Source: Toxonevra muliebris (taxonomy: Eukaryota > Arthropoda > Insecta > Diptera > Pallopteridae). Taken from it: 64,000 nucleotides of DNA. The DNA lies in NCBI GenBank assembly GCA_963691655.1, contig OY829329.1:23983883-24047882 (forward strand), read 5' to 3'. Below the pieces are notes generated by a model, which was not told the origin of the DNA, ran no database searches, and worked only from the letters and a program-made list of their open reading frames with translations. Numbering within the stretch: position 1 is the first letter of the stretch; the number at the start of each line of letters is the position of its first letter. The position numbers and the translations under genes are program-made. Below, in pieces: positions 13,240-26,700 of this stretch.

Positions 13240-14515
13240 CGCAGAGTTGAGCCGAATTGCGATCGACAACAACTGCGACGACTACAACGGCGACATTGCT
13301 AGTGGCAGCGAACTGACCAGTTCAACATGAACATTCAGAATAACAAAAACAATAACAAAACTGACTTCCCTTGTTCCTTCTTTGCTGTTTGTATTAGCGT
13401 TTGCTGTTTACAGGTGTGTAAGAATGCAATGGTGTATGTGTGTGTGTATGTATGTACGCTCCTCTCGTATGTTTTATATGTATATGTGTGCATTGATCGG
13501 GTTTTTAAGTTCTTGAGGGAGGTGAGAATCAACAGCAGACATTTTCATTGTATGACTAAAGTTCTTGTTTTTTCGTTGTTTGTGCGGTGGCGCACGCCAT
13601 ATTGACGTATGTATAACGAGATCCAACAGCGGCGACGACAACAAAACCACCACCACCATCAACACCACTAACACCAACGAACACTAGCAGTAGCAGTAGC
13701 AGCAGTAACAATCAATATTACGGTTTGTTTTCGTTTTCGCTTGTTTTTGTTATTGTTTCTTCGTACAGATCAAGTATTTATCAAGAAGCTAAGCTCAAGT
13801 CGATATATTTTTGTTGTTGTTGTTGTTGAATACAGCGGCAGCGTCCACCATTCGCAAGCAAAAGCAAAGCAAATCAAAGTCGCCTAGCAAAAGCAATATC
13901 AATTTGTATAGGTACGTACGAAAAATTGTTGTTTTTCAATAATATCAAAAAAAAAAAAGAAAAAAAACTGCGTTCGTCATTCGCGCCGGACCCTAAGCGT
14001 AAATATCTTAAAAGTCAGCTCGAGGTACAACTGAGGTTTCATTCATAAGTGAGCAACACAAGCGAACAGTTGAACAGTTTATAAAAAGCTCTGCGTAACG
14101 TAACAACCAAACATACTCTACTAAACACACAACGAGACGAGACAAGAGTCAGCAAAAGTGTTAAAAGTTTTAACAAATTTTTCAAAATAAAACAAAATAC
14201 GTTAACGTAATGAAAATATATAAAATTTTTTGAAATTCTTAAATTTTAAAGTACCTAATTTTTTGTATTGAGTGAGAATTAAAAGGATATTTCATACAAA
14301 GAAGTGTATGTTTTTTTTTAAAAGCACATACAACAAGTAAAGAAACAAACAATTTTTGAAGAATTTTTCAAATATTTTTTTTTATTGGAACAATTATTTT
14401 TATGTAGTCGTTTTTTACGCGCATCATATTATAAAAAATAAATTTTTTTGACATTTTTTTTGAGAAAAAGTGATTTTTTTTTGTAAAAAAGAAAAAAAAA
14501 AAGACATTTGCAAAG
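13240..14515 (+). promoter_or_regulatory. Upstream region and probable 5' leader of the CD36-family gene
   Basis: Base composition rises in G+C from about 13.2 to 14.1 kb, with CAA/CAG-rich runs typical of fly promoters and leaders. The 400 bp directly before the ATG at 14516 are A/T-rich, as expected of a fly 5' leader. I cannot map the transcription start; the TATA candidate is given separately. A noncoding upstream exon ending near gtacgtacg at about 13911 is also possible. Confidence 0.35.
14080..14086 (+). promoter_or_regulatory. Candidate TATA box for the distal first exon
   Basis: TATAAAA lies in a moderately GC-rich context about 430 bp before the initiation codon at 14516. Transcription would start near 14110, giving a leader of about 400 bp. 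It is one match in an AT-rich genome, so support is weak. Confidence 0.3.
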
Positions 14516-14768
14516 ATGAAATTCTTTTCGCGAAACTACAGCACGGTGAATACCGATGATGAGCAACAACAACATTTAGCGTCAGGACATGCTCTGTCGA
14601 GTTCTGCCGCTGCCGCCATTATTATGGCGCAGCAACAACGTAACACATTGACGGAAATGCAACAACGTCGTAAAAGCTTAAAAGCAAATCGTTCTATGAA
14701 TCCTGCCGGCATTTTGAGCTCATTCTTTAATGAACGTAAAACAAATAAAGGCGCCCGATCACCAAAAT
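14516..14768 (+). CDS. CD36-family gene, distal alternative first coding exon (1a)
   Basis: Encodes 84 residues plus one base of a cysteine codon, starting MKFFSRNYSTVN. The peptide is hydrophilic with Gln, Ala and basic runs and forms a long cytoplasmic N-terminus before the first membrane segment. The exon ends at a consensus donor gtaagtg; reading on gives a weak frame that stops at 14902, so splicing is the better model. Confidence 0.75.
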
Positions 14769-17700
14769 GTAAGTGTAATAAAAAAATGAAATTTGAATTG
14801 AGAAGAAAGTGTCGCATTGAGAAGAGAAGAGTTTGTATTGGAGAGAAAACCATGAAGAGTGCATACGAAAGTGTGACAAGGATAAAAAATGAAATGAATT
14901 GAGAGTACATAGTTGAAAATGGGAGAATGAGAGTTTTACAGTGTGCCTGATTTAAAAATGATTCGATAATTTTTATGTATGGAAATGAGTTTCGAATTTT
15001 ACACTAAAAGTTTTGGAAATTCTAAGAAGAAATAAAAAGCAAATAGAAAAAGAGTGATTAAGCCAAATTTAAAATTTTTATGTATCAAATTCAACTTGGA
15101 AGAAATAATGAAAGATTTTTTCAGCCCCAAATAAACTTAAAACTGCGGAACACAAAAATCAGGAATTTAAAACCTTATTTCTAGAGAAATACCATTAATC
15201 TTGACAATCAAAAATTAAACAAACAAAAAAACAATCCTTTGATTTAGCAGTTAGTAATAAAAAATATGTGGAATATTATTGCGCTGTATCTTTAATATTT
15301 AGAAAAAATACTATCATTAAAAATCAAAAATGTATGACTTCATTTACAACTCAATTAAAACCAATATTGGAATTACCAATTTTTTTTTATTTGATTGCTA
15401 AATTTCATTAAAATTCTCATTAACAATTACTTGAATAAATACATGAAAAAAAAAATTCAAGTGTGCTAAAAAATATGCCACGAGCAAAATTTGAAATAAT
15501 GATTTTTTCTACTATTTTAAACGCCTCAATTTATGCGAACATATGCAAAAACTTTTTTTCTTATTTTTGTTCTTGTCTTTTGCATAATTTGCACAACTAA
15601 TAATTATTTAAAAAATTGTTTTTTTTTTGGTTCTTTTAATAATTTTAACAAACTCAGCTTTATTATGAAATTTTGGTTAATAAACAAATTCTCACTCACA
15701 TTCGTTCTTGGCATTTCAGTGTTTTTGCGATGATTTATTTATTTATTATTTATTTAACTTTTGCACTTCTTTTACCTTTCATGGTGTGAACAATATATAT
15801 ATTTTTTTTGTTCTATGTATAATTGTTGTTATTTCATTTTCTTTTATTGTTATTGTGTTAATCACACACAAAATTTCACTACGACTACGGCAAAAATTTT
15901 GGCAAGAATACAGTGCGAGGTCAATTTTAGTAACAGAAAAAAAAATTAAAAGCAAAAACTAAATTTTTAAAATTAAAGTAATTCAAATGAAATGTTTACA
16001 AAAAGCAAAAAAAAAAAAGCGAAATCGAAAAACTGTGCATGAATTTGAGGTCGTCATTAAAAAAAACATAAGTTGATCATTTTTTAATTAGATATATAAT
16101 TATTCCCTAGGTATAAATGCCATTCATTTGCATTATTTTAGATTTTTTTTTTTAATTGAATCATTGGCAAATATTTGATTTGAACTTTCTACTAAAAATG
16201 TTGAATCACTTGAAGGTAGTATGCAGTAGCAAAAAAAAAAAAAATATCTAAATTTTAAATTACGCAATGTTTTCTTACTTTGTACTTAAAATCAAATTTA
16301 TAATTTAAGCAGCATTTTAGCATATTTCTTAGCGAAAGTTATATTTTAAACAAATATGTTTCATAAATAAACAAGGGATGTTGCTATGCTCTTTCTATTT
16401 TTATTACCTATGTTATATACATAAGTATATAATTTTTCTGATTAGAAATTCATGATCTCATAAGTATACAAACAAACAAGCAGAAGATGCTGTAAGAGTT
16501 ACACAAAATTTCAATTCATGATTAAAATTTATCAAAAGCTTTACCCGCTTCCGTACCCAAAATTTATGTGCATAATTTTGACTAAAAATTTGAATGCGGT
16601 AGCCACAGTACTTGTGTCCATTGATACTCCAAGGAGAGTATAGGCATCATTAGTACATAGGAAATATGGCAAAGTGCCTTTGCTCTCTCTCTCTCTCTCT
16701 CTTAATCGGGCGTTGACCGTTAACCTCTCTCAGTGCATATATTTCCAGTGAGAGCATATAAAGGCAGTGTGATATAAAATTTATTTTCAACTATTTGCAT
16801 TGAATAATTTGAATCATTAATATTAATATTTTTTTTTTTTAATTTAATATAAACACTTAAGTACATTACTAAAAAGTTTATGCAAATAGTAACTGCCAAA
16901 AAAAGAAACGTCACCAACTATATCAATAAGCAACAACATTAACTAAAACACCTACAGCAATAAAACCAAAAACAAACAAGAAATATGATTAACGCATTTA
17001 AAAAAAAAATTTAAATTTTGTGTGTTTTCTTTTCATTTTCGTTTTGTTTATTTTATGTGCTTTTCTGTTGACGTCGTTGTTTCTCTGTTGCACATACAAA
17101 GTTGCAAGCGAACTTGAATATTTTTTTAAAATTTTATTTTTTCATCTACTACGGTGCTACTGCTTGTTATTTTTATGGTCAAGTTCAGGGTTTTTTCATA
17201 TAGTTTCATATGAGATTTTATTTTCTTGTATTTTTCAATTTCATTTTAAAATTGTTTTTCTTAAAAAAAACTAAAGCTCGATCGATCGATGCATGCAAGC
17301 GCAAACACAGTTAAGTAAAAAAAAATAAAACAAAAAAGAAATATAAAATTATTTTTCTGTTGCTGTTATTTATTTCAAAAAGATCATTGAACGCGCTGCT
17401 TGTATGACACACTGACGTTATATACAGTTATAAAAACATTAAAAAAAAACTTAAAACAATAATAATAATAAAAAAAAAATAAAACATTATTGGTTATTAA
17501 TAAACAAAATAAAGTAAATCAAAATCCACACAAAAGAAATAAAAAACGTGCACGCTAATTTTATTATGGGAGTATATCTTAATTTTTGTATATGGCTGAG
17601 ATCTTTTTTCACACATATCGATATTTTTATACATGCGAGTATATGTGCGAATATAGATAACTAAATATGTGTGTCAATGTCACGTTTATTTTTTTGTTGT

Positions 17701-20700
17701 TGCTTTTTTGCCTATATTTTATATTTTTCATACTATTTGTTTCAGCTAATGTACTTGCAAATTTTTGTTTTTTATTTTTTTTTCTTTAGTATAAATTTTT
17801 CAGTATCTTTTTGTGTGCGTTTGCATTTGTTTGCCTTTAAGTACCGACTTTGTTTAATTTGTGCTACTAAATTATTAATTAATACAGTTTTGTATATAAA
17901 AAAATCAGTAGTAGTTTTTATTTGCATTACTTTTGATTTTTTTCGGCATTTTCACATATGTTCGAAAATTCGCGAACATTTATTTTATTTATATTTGCAT
18001 TGCATAGTAGTTTAGCAAAAAGTTTTTGAGTTTTTTTTAATGGTCTTAAGTATTTAACGAAATAATCAAAACGTATTCCCTCAGTTTCTGCTATTTGAAC
18101 TTCATATTAGTTTTTTTTTTTTGAAATAACTAAAATGATATTAAGTTCTATTTGAATTTAACATGATGTTTTAATTTCACAATTTGTTAAATACTGCAAA
18201 CTCATCTTGCTATCTAAAGAAAAGAATTTATTACTAAATTTTTTGTTTTACTTTCCATCTGAACTCGTTGAACTTGTTTCTTAGCTTTTTTGATTCTTTA
18301 TAATATCTTTTTAATAATAATTAACAAAAAATGTTAATGTCTTTTGATTTGAAAATTTGTGCCTTCTCATCGTGATTTCTGTATTTCTAATTTTTTTTTA
18401 TTGGTTTCTTAGGTATTTATTTTAATTGTGAAATATCGAAATTTTTTGTGGAAAAAAGTTTATTAACTTTCTTTGCGAATATGAGAATACCGGCGCGACA
18501 AAATGTATAATTAAAGATGTCGAACAATTAAAAAAATAACAATATAAATAAGTATTGAGTCAATTATTAAACCATTAGAAGAGATTCTTTTTGTTTTAGA
18601 ATCTCATAATGACTTTCAAAATTTTTGATATTTTTTTGTCACGCACATTAAAACTTTATATGGGAATATGAGTTTGCGTTTTTTCTTAGAACTGGATATT
18701 GTAATAATTTTCAATAATTTATTAAATTATATTAATATTTAAGTGAAATTTTACTTATTTATAATACATCTCACCTTTTGAAACAATATGAAGAAGAACT
18801 AAAAATTTATATGCATAGTGCTTTTTTCGACTGAAACATTGTTGTTGGTTTCACAAATGAGAATGGAAGTTCCGATGTGAGTACAAGAGTTTTTTACTCT
18901 ACATAATTGTTTGTGTTTTTACATCAAGAATTGCAAATGGCAGTGAGGATGAGAGCGTGAGAGCATTAGTTATATTCCTTTACAAAATTGTTTGTGTTTT
19001 TCCACTACACAATTGCAAATGGCAGTGAGGGCGAAAGCATGAGAGCATTACTTATATTTCTTCGAAATTCATTATGTATTCTTTTCTGATTTAAATGTCA
19101 AGTTTTTTGGGTTAGAAGTAACATTATGAAATGCTTACTAATTTATTATTAAATAATAGTTTTTCATTCAGAGTTTGGGTAATTTTTGCCTAAATTGCCA
19201 CATCTCATTTGTCTCATAAAAACTTCAAAAATTGTTAACTACTTCTTTGACACCTATACATAATTGCCTTTAAAGCTTACATACGATTGTAAAATCGCAG
19301 CAATTTTAAGTGCTATTTGTCTTTAAGTGCTCATATATCTAAAATGCTTAAAAAAACCTCGTTTGTACCATAAAATACTATAAAATAATTGCAAATTGCC
19401 AAATTTGTTAGTGTTTTCAAAAAACTCTGGCATTATAAAAATTTTGAAATTAAATTCTTCATCATTAACACTTATATACCAACATCAATTTCACACAAAA
19501 TTCAATTTTGTTATGTGGTTTGCATAAGAGATTCTTCAGCATAACTAATTTCTGCAATAATCCAATCATTTTCTTCCATTTGTGTTATCATACAAACTGA
19601 AAGCAATTTAAACAAATTTACATTGGTTATTTTATGTAATATAAATTAGAAATTATTACAAATTCGATTGGTTTTCCAAGAAATTTTACCGCTCAAATTT
19701 AATAACATAGAAATACTGTATACACCCACCAAGAGAGAATGAGAGGGTGATAGCTTGCTAATAATAGTTACAAACAAAAATTGCAGCATTTCACAATGCA
19801 TTTCGAATTGCATGTATGTAAATATTATTACCTACAGTTTGGCAATCATTGCGAACCAGCAGAATCATTCAAATATTACTCACACACACAGTTATTTTGT
19901 TGTTATTGTTGTTGTTTAGATAGCCATTCGAGTACACTTGTACTTTTTCTAATAAAAAACAAAAACAAAAAATGCCGGCTCAAAACATTAGAGCGCACGT
20001 ATAATAACAACAACAACAACAGCCATAATAAATACTTGCCTGGTAATCATGCATAATTGTGCAAATGTTGCTGAAACATGTTGCAAGTGATTGCATTGAA
20101 TAATTTTATCTTTTTTTTATAGCCATTAAGTAGTTAATTGAATAATAAAATAAAGTTATTAAAGTCAAGTAGAAAACTTCATTATGATTTATTGCAGTTT
20201 GTTGATATGAAGGCGTTCATTTTTGTCAATATACTTATATATGAGATATTTAAGCTCATATTAATGTCGAAATATTTTTATTCATGCATTTTTTTGTTTT
20301 TTGTTGCTACAAGTTTCACAGAATTTATTAACTAAAATTTAATAATTTGTGAAGTGAACTTCAAATAGAATAATACATACATTAAATATTATGACTTCAC
20401 ATTTTGTTTACAAATAACAAAATAACATTTAATTAATTTTTATGTTTTTATAATGCCAATCAAATTTCATATTTATTATTCTTAATAAATACCTATATAA
20501 TTACTTTATATTTAGTATGTGATTACACATTCTTGTGAACTATTGGTGGGTTGCTAGCTTAAAGTATAATTAAATTGATTTTTTTTTTATTAGCACTTAA
20601 TATACTTAATAACTAGTTTTGTAATATTTTTTTTTGCAGTTTTATTGTTTTACAAAAATTTCGTAATAATATTTTGGTATTATTTGTTAAGTAGAATGCA

Positions 20701-23700
20701 AAGTTTTGTATGGGGGATTTTCATATACAAGTAATTCTTGATGCTTCATTGAGTTATTTATAAAATTTACTTCTTTGTTTGTCTAAGACGCACTCAAACT
20801 CGAACTGTGTGAATGCATATTTTTTCTTTAATAGTTGTCAATCAGCATCATCAGTTTGTTCTAATTCAAATACTTCCTGGTAATTCCCCAAAGCTGTGAT
20901 AATTGAGAAATTAGCATAGTCATGTTGAAGTAACACCATTTTTTGTATTCGCAATAAAGTAAATAGATTGAGTCTTAAATAAATAAAGCAATGATAAATG
21001 ATTCATTATTATTAGCTATTAAAAGCGATTGATGACTCTTTGCAATTATATACATTCATACAGATTTTTACGCTAGCTTTTTATAGTAATGTTTCTCAAT
21101 AAAAAATCGTAAAAATTCTTACGAATATTTTTTTTATTTTTTTTTTTTTTATTTTCTGCTATTTCGAAACTGCTTTAACAATAATGACATAATTCCAATG
21201 TAAATTTTACAAATTTTACTTGTTTTTGTCATCAAAATCAGCATCGTTTTATGGTAGTTCTGAAAAACATATAAATTAAAATATTTATACAAAGATTTCC
21301 TGGTATTAATATCAAATTTCTAGTTACTTTTAGGCATACTTTAGCTGGTTTAGGCTGCTACTTCGAAATACTAGCCCTAGAAATGATGTAATTACAATGT
21401 AAAATTCAAAGATTGTTCCTGCTATTCCACTATCAATAAAAACAAAATTTAAGAAAAAGAAACCAATAAAAACCAATTAATAAAATATTTTTTTTTTTTT
21501 TTGAAAATACATAAATAAATAAATTTAGTATAAAAAAAAGCAAAAAAAACCCCAAAACAAAATCTACATAAATTCCGTAAAATACCGAATTGTCTGGTTT
21601 ATATTTTTTTAATACAAAAAAATTATAATTTTTTTAGCTTCTTGAAATTAATAAAAGAATAACGTCTCGAATATTCGCTGAATAATTTTTTTTTTTTTCT
21701 TAAAAAAAATTCAATAAAGTATTTTACATAAAAACGTGTTTTCTCATGCCCACTGTTTAAAATTCACATGCTGCTTCTACGCAAATCTCTTAATAGCACG
21801 AGACTTAAGTCATTTTCTAAGACCACAGCTTGAGCAAATGAAGTTGATATATATAGTTAGAAAAAGAAACAAAAAACAAAAACTTTAAATTATTTAGATG
21901 TTATACAAAAACCAAAACAAGAAATTTAAAACAAAAATTTGATGCATGCATAATAAATTATTAAGTTAGTTCCACCATAAATATTGAACTTTTAAATTTT
22001 TTACGCGCAATTTTTTTTTTACTCAATTATTACGAACTTTAAAAATATTTATTTAACATATATTTAAAATTTGTATTTTTTTGCATATTTTGTGCCACTC
22101 CATCCTTATTTATTTAAATAATTTCAAGCAAGAAAAATGCCAACTATTTATTTAACTATATTTATTTAAACACTGTATATAAAAATAAATATTTCCTATA
22201 TTTATTGTGGGTTGGTTCTTGCTTTTTTTTTCGTATTTGTACCTCTTTTTATCAGTAGTTGTTTTTTTTATTTAAGTTTTAAATTTGCCTAATAGTTTTT
22301 ATTTAAAATTTTTGTTTAGATTGGGTTTTTTTTAATATGTCTCTAGCCGCACTTTTCTGTTCCGGCTTCTCATGCTGCACAGTCACTAGTACACAGAACC
22401 CAAATGATATAACTTATAAGTTATTATAAATGCATCATTTGAAAATTTTTTATTAATATTTTTAACGTGACTGGAATTGAAATTTTCTGTTTAAGTTTTT
22501 ATTGCGAAATTAACCAAAATGTGTGATTTGTTTTTTCTTCTGGGAAAGTAGCGGTGTTTGCTTTTATGATGTGGTTGTCAAGTAATTTCTTCATAGTTAT
22601 ATTGTCATCTAGTCAGGAAATTCATTAAAAACAATAATATTTGAAACTGACGCTTATTAATTCAATATACAAATCTATGCCGTTAAGTATTTTAAACTTC
22701 AACAGAATCATTTGTTAATTATTTTAATGATTTATGAATTTTAATTCTCGAATCACTTAACCAAACTAATTTTCATGTAGCATAAACAAAAGACTAAAGA
22801 CACATACTTATCACGCCTACAACATTTCTTCCTCTTCTCTTTCGTTTTCTTCTTCTTCAATTTATTTTCATTTACAAGAATTGCTACTACATTTATTTGT
22901 GTTTTTGAAAAATTCTCACGCCCACACTATTTGAAGCAATGCTTTTAATTGTTATTGTTGTTATTTACTCCACCTACTTAAATAAAGAAACAATAAATGA
23001 TTATAGTTTTTATGAATGGCAAAAACAACGTGTGTGTTCCGTTCCACGTCATTTCACGCATGCTCATAATTTAAATTAGTTTTTTTTTTTTTGCGCTTTT
23101 GGTATATTGACGTGGGTCAGGTATAAATTTAAATGACAAAAATCATACGAAAGACAAAAAAAAAAAAAAACACTCCAAAAAGGTAACGCTCTATGAAATT
23201 ATAGCAATTTATATTAAAATAGAGTGTTATTATGATAAATAGCTCAATAAATTAATTATAATAATAATAAAACGTTAATTAATTAGTTCCTTGTAAATTA
23301 ATAAGCACTCAATTAAATAGAAGACTACAACAAATACTGAGAGCATTTGTAGTTCGAGTCTCTCACAAGTTGATCAGCTCAATTATATGGAACACCTTAT
23401 TTGGCTTTAATTTCTAGTTCTTTTTGACATTTGCCAATTCACGTGACCAATTATCTCTCTCATTACATTTTTTTTTATAATATAGCAATCTTTGCATATA
23501 TGTGCTCTACTCTTGCTCTCTCCTCTCTTTCTGTTAAATCATCATTGCATGCATTCTTGGTATCTTCTCTCTAACTGTTTAAGAATATGCGTATAGCATA
23601 TGTTAAATTAAATCTATTAAATCTTAAAAAAATCAAATATTCACATATTTGCGGCAGTAATTGAAGAAACGAGAAACAAAATGATCAACAGTCTCAAGTG

Positions 23701-26700
23701 GACCTACTTCAGTATGTCTGATCACAGGAAAGTTTTTGTATATTTAATAAATTACAAAAAAATTCACCAAAGCCAAAACAAAAATATCAAGATAATGCCA
23801 GACAATATTCCCATCAGCACATGTCTGTGTCTTAAAAACAGCATAAATTTTGATAACTTGTTACTGCTCAGAGGGCAACTATTAGTTTTCAAATAAAATT
23901 CCAATTCTTTTACTATATCAATGCTTATGTATGTATGTAAAATTTTATATTTGTACACTCACACAGCTCATTTCAAGTACTTCACCCAAAAACAGAAAAT
24001 AAAAAATTTACATTAATGTGCAATTTAATTGCGCTGCTGCATACAAATCAACAAATTAAAATGTTATAATTTCTGTTTGCTATTTTTCTATAGAAAAATA
24101 GCTAAAACTTTTGCTACTTTTGGGGTAAGAATAAATGATTTTTGTTACGCTTTCGAAGCGTAGTTGCTTGTTGAATACGTACGCGTGAAGTCCTAGGAAA
24201 GAAAGAAAACTTGAAGTATTTTTTCATTTATCGCTTAGTGAAAATATAGTCAAGCGAATTTATTGTGAAATTCATTGAACTTTTATACAGAAAAGTTGTT
24301 TCAAAAAATATATTATCAAAATGACTATACGTCGTCGATTGCGTCGCAATTCTTTAAAGTATTTTCTTGCTTTTGGTGCACGGAAACTTGATGCATTATA
24401 TCCGCGTCGTTTCTCTTTAGATACCATTAAAAAATCAAAAGTTTTTACTAAAGAAAATAGAAATAGAGACTGTTGTGAGTAAATTATAAAAATATTAAAT
24501 GCTAAAGTGTTAGTTGTCACAAGACAAATATAGTTTGTGGTTTTGCTTCTGCTTCTAAATCAAATGAAATAGTTTTCTGAAACTCACACTTGTATAAACA
24601 TTTCAATGTAATATAAATTCCTTTTAAAGGTGACATAAATCTAATAATTTGTAATATAGTAGCCGTTCTCAATGAAATAATAAAATATTTATTTTTATAG
24701 TTATAATAAAATTAAAAAACGAACTATTTAGTGTTCTAAAAAAGTACCACAATCAGTTCAGTAAATATAAAATTTTATTGAGTATTGAAAATATCGAATA
24801 AATCATTGGATTGTTAGAAAATTGTTAAATTTTTTTTTATAGGTAATAATAATTAATTTTTATATACGCATTGAGACTTTAGTTTCCATAAATTGATAAT
24901 TGGAAATAATTGATGAGAAATAAGACAAATAAAATTATAATATAAATGCAAATATATAAAAATAAAGAAATAAAAAAATCCATAAAAAATTGATACGAAG
25001 GAACAAAAGATTTAAGACACGAACTTGTTACTAAAAGAGAGCTTACGGAGCAATGTTAAAATCACAAAAAAAAAATAGAGGAGAGAGAGAACTTTGTATG
25101 TATATGTAAATGAAATGAAATATTAAAAAGAAATAAAGTTTCTTAAAAAAGGGATGCGTTCATGCACTATGGCAACGTTTCAATTCCTGTTGGTACTTTG
25201 GAAATCCCCATGTACACAAATTCACACATACTTACACATACCTACAAGTAAATACATATATACGCAAATCCATACCAAAGAACAAGATCAACTGTAATAT
25301 GACCTCAAACACAAAGAATCTAGAATATCCCCTATAAGGATGCCAGGCAATCAGACAGTATATAATCAAAAGCATATGATTAACTAACTGCTGATATTAT
25401 ACTAAAACTAGTTTGAAACACAAAGAATCGAGTCGAAAAATTCCTCTTCAAAAAAATATTCCTTTTTGTGAAAGGAAATGTTACAATTAATAAAAAGCAA
25501 AAGTTAAAAAACCAAAACACACTGCAACATTATATTATTACAGCAATAAGAAAACTCGTTTTAAGCAACAACAAAAAGAAGACATTACAATAATGCGTTA
25601 ATAGCTTGAAGCTAGCACCACCGGCAGCAGTAACAGCAGCAGCAGCAACAACTGTTGCTTGTCTGTCCATTACATGATATGGTATAGTGCCAATATGTAT
25701 ATAGTTTATTTATCACGTGTTCGTGTCACGCATGCGCATTCGCATTATACATGCCAAACCAGTTGCGCATGTGCATAAAACTTTATTGAATGCACAATAT
25801 ACTTAAATATAAATTTTGAAAAGGAATAATGCGTTGAAAATAAATTAAGCTTTTGTAGCGGAATTTTTAGCATTATAAATATGTATGTTAATATGTATTT
25901 CCTTTTGTTCTGCTGATTACTTTTTTTACACTTTGCACTTGATTTGAGCTCTTTGAAAACCAGTTTCAATTAATACTCGCTTTTAAATATTTATATACTT
26001 ATCTATTTTAAATACATATAAGTATTTAAAATGTTCTCAATAATAAATTGAATTAATGGCATTATTAAATATATTTGTTTATTGTTTATACTAATAAAGG
26101 AGGGAAAAGCAGCATGCTACTTTTTATTTTCGCAATTAAATAAATTATCATGAGTAGTTGTAGGTGTATAGCTAATAGTTTTCTATATTTATTTTTCAAG
26201 TTTTGTACTTAAGTCTTTGGGGTATGTTATAGTTGAAAAATAGTAAAAAGAAGTTGAGCACAAACTTTAGTATGTGACATTCCAAATGTCAGTGGGCATG
26301 TAAGTTTCTTCCTTAGGTTTTTCACAGAGCAAACTTGATGCATCACATTTGAAGAGATTATCTGTCTCAAAGTTCATTGCTTAAATCTTTCTTGTCTGTT
26401 ATAGTGAAAAAATATGCCAAAGACTTTGAAAACAAACTTGAGAATTTTTTTGGCTCATTTAATTTAATATCCGTAAAAATAAACTTAATTAGCACCTGTT
26501 ATCTAACACTTTCACTGAAATTCTATAACTTTAATATAATTAACAAACATTTTGACTTGGTTACCAAACAAGTATGAAATATTTATTTAAGTTCAAGGTA
26601 ATTCATTGTCACCTCATAAGCAAACAAATCATAACAAAAGCAATAAAACTTACCGGTAGTATGTTTTTTTCAAACAAGTTTATATACTTGTACACTTTGT

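Noticed and set aside
13327..13605. A 92-codon plus-strand frame starting MNIQNNKNNN near the receptor promoter
   Set aside because: Its sequence turns into TG-repeat translation (VYVCVYVCT), it has no splice context, and overlapping frames occur on the other strand. More likely upstream leader or promoter DNA.
14516..14902. Reading exon 1a as a stand-alone 128-residue protein
   Set aside because: A consensus donor gtaagtg at 14769 and phase agreement with exon 2 of the CD36 gene make it a first coding exon. The sequence after the donor is basic and low in coding character.
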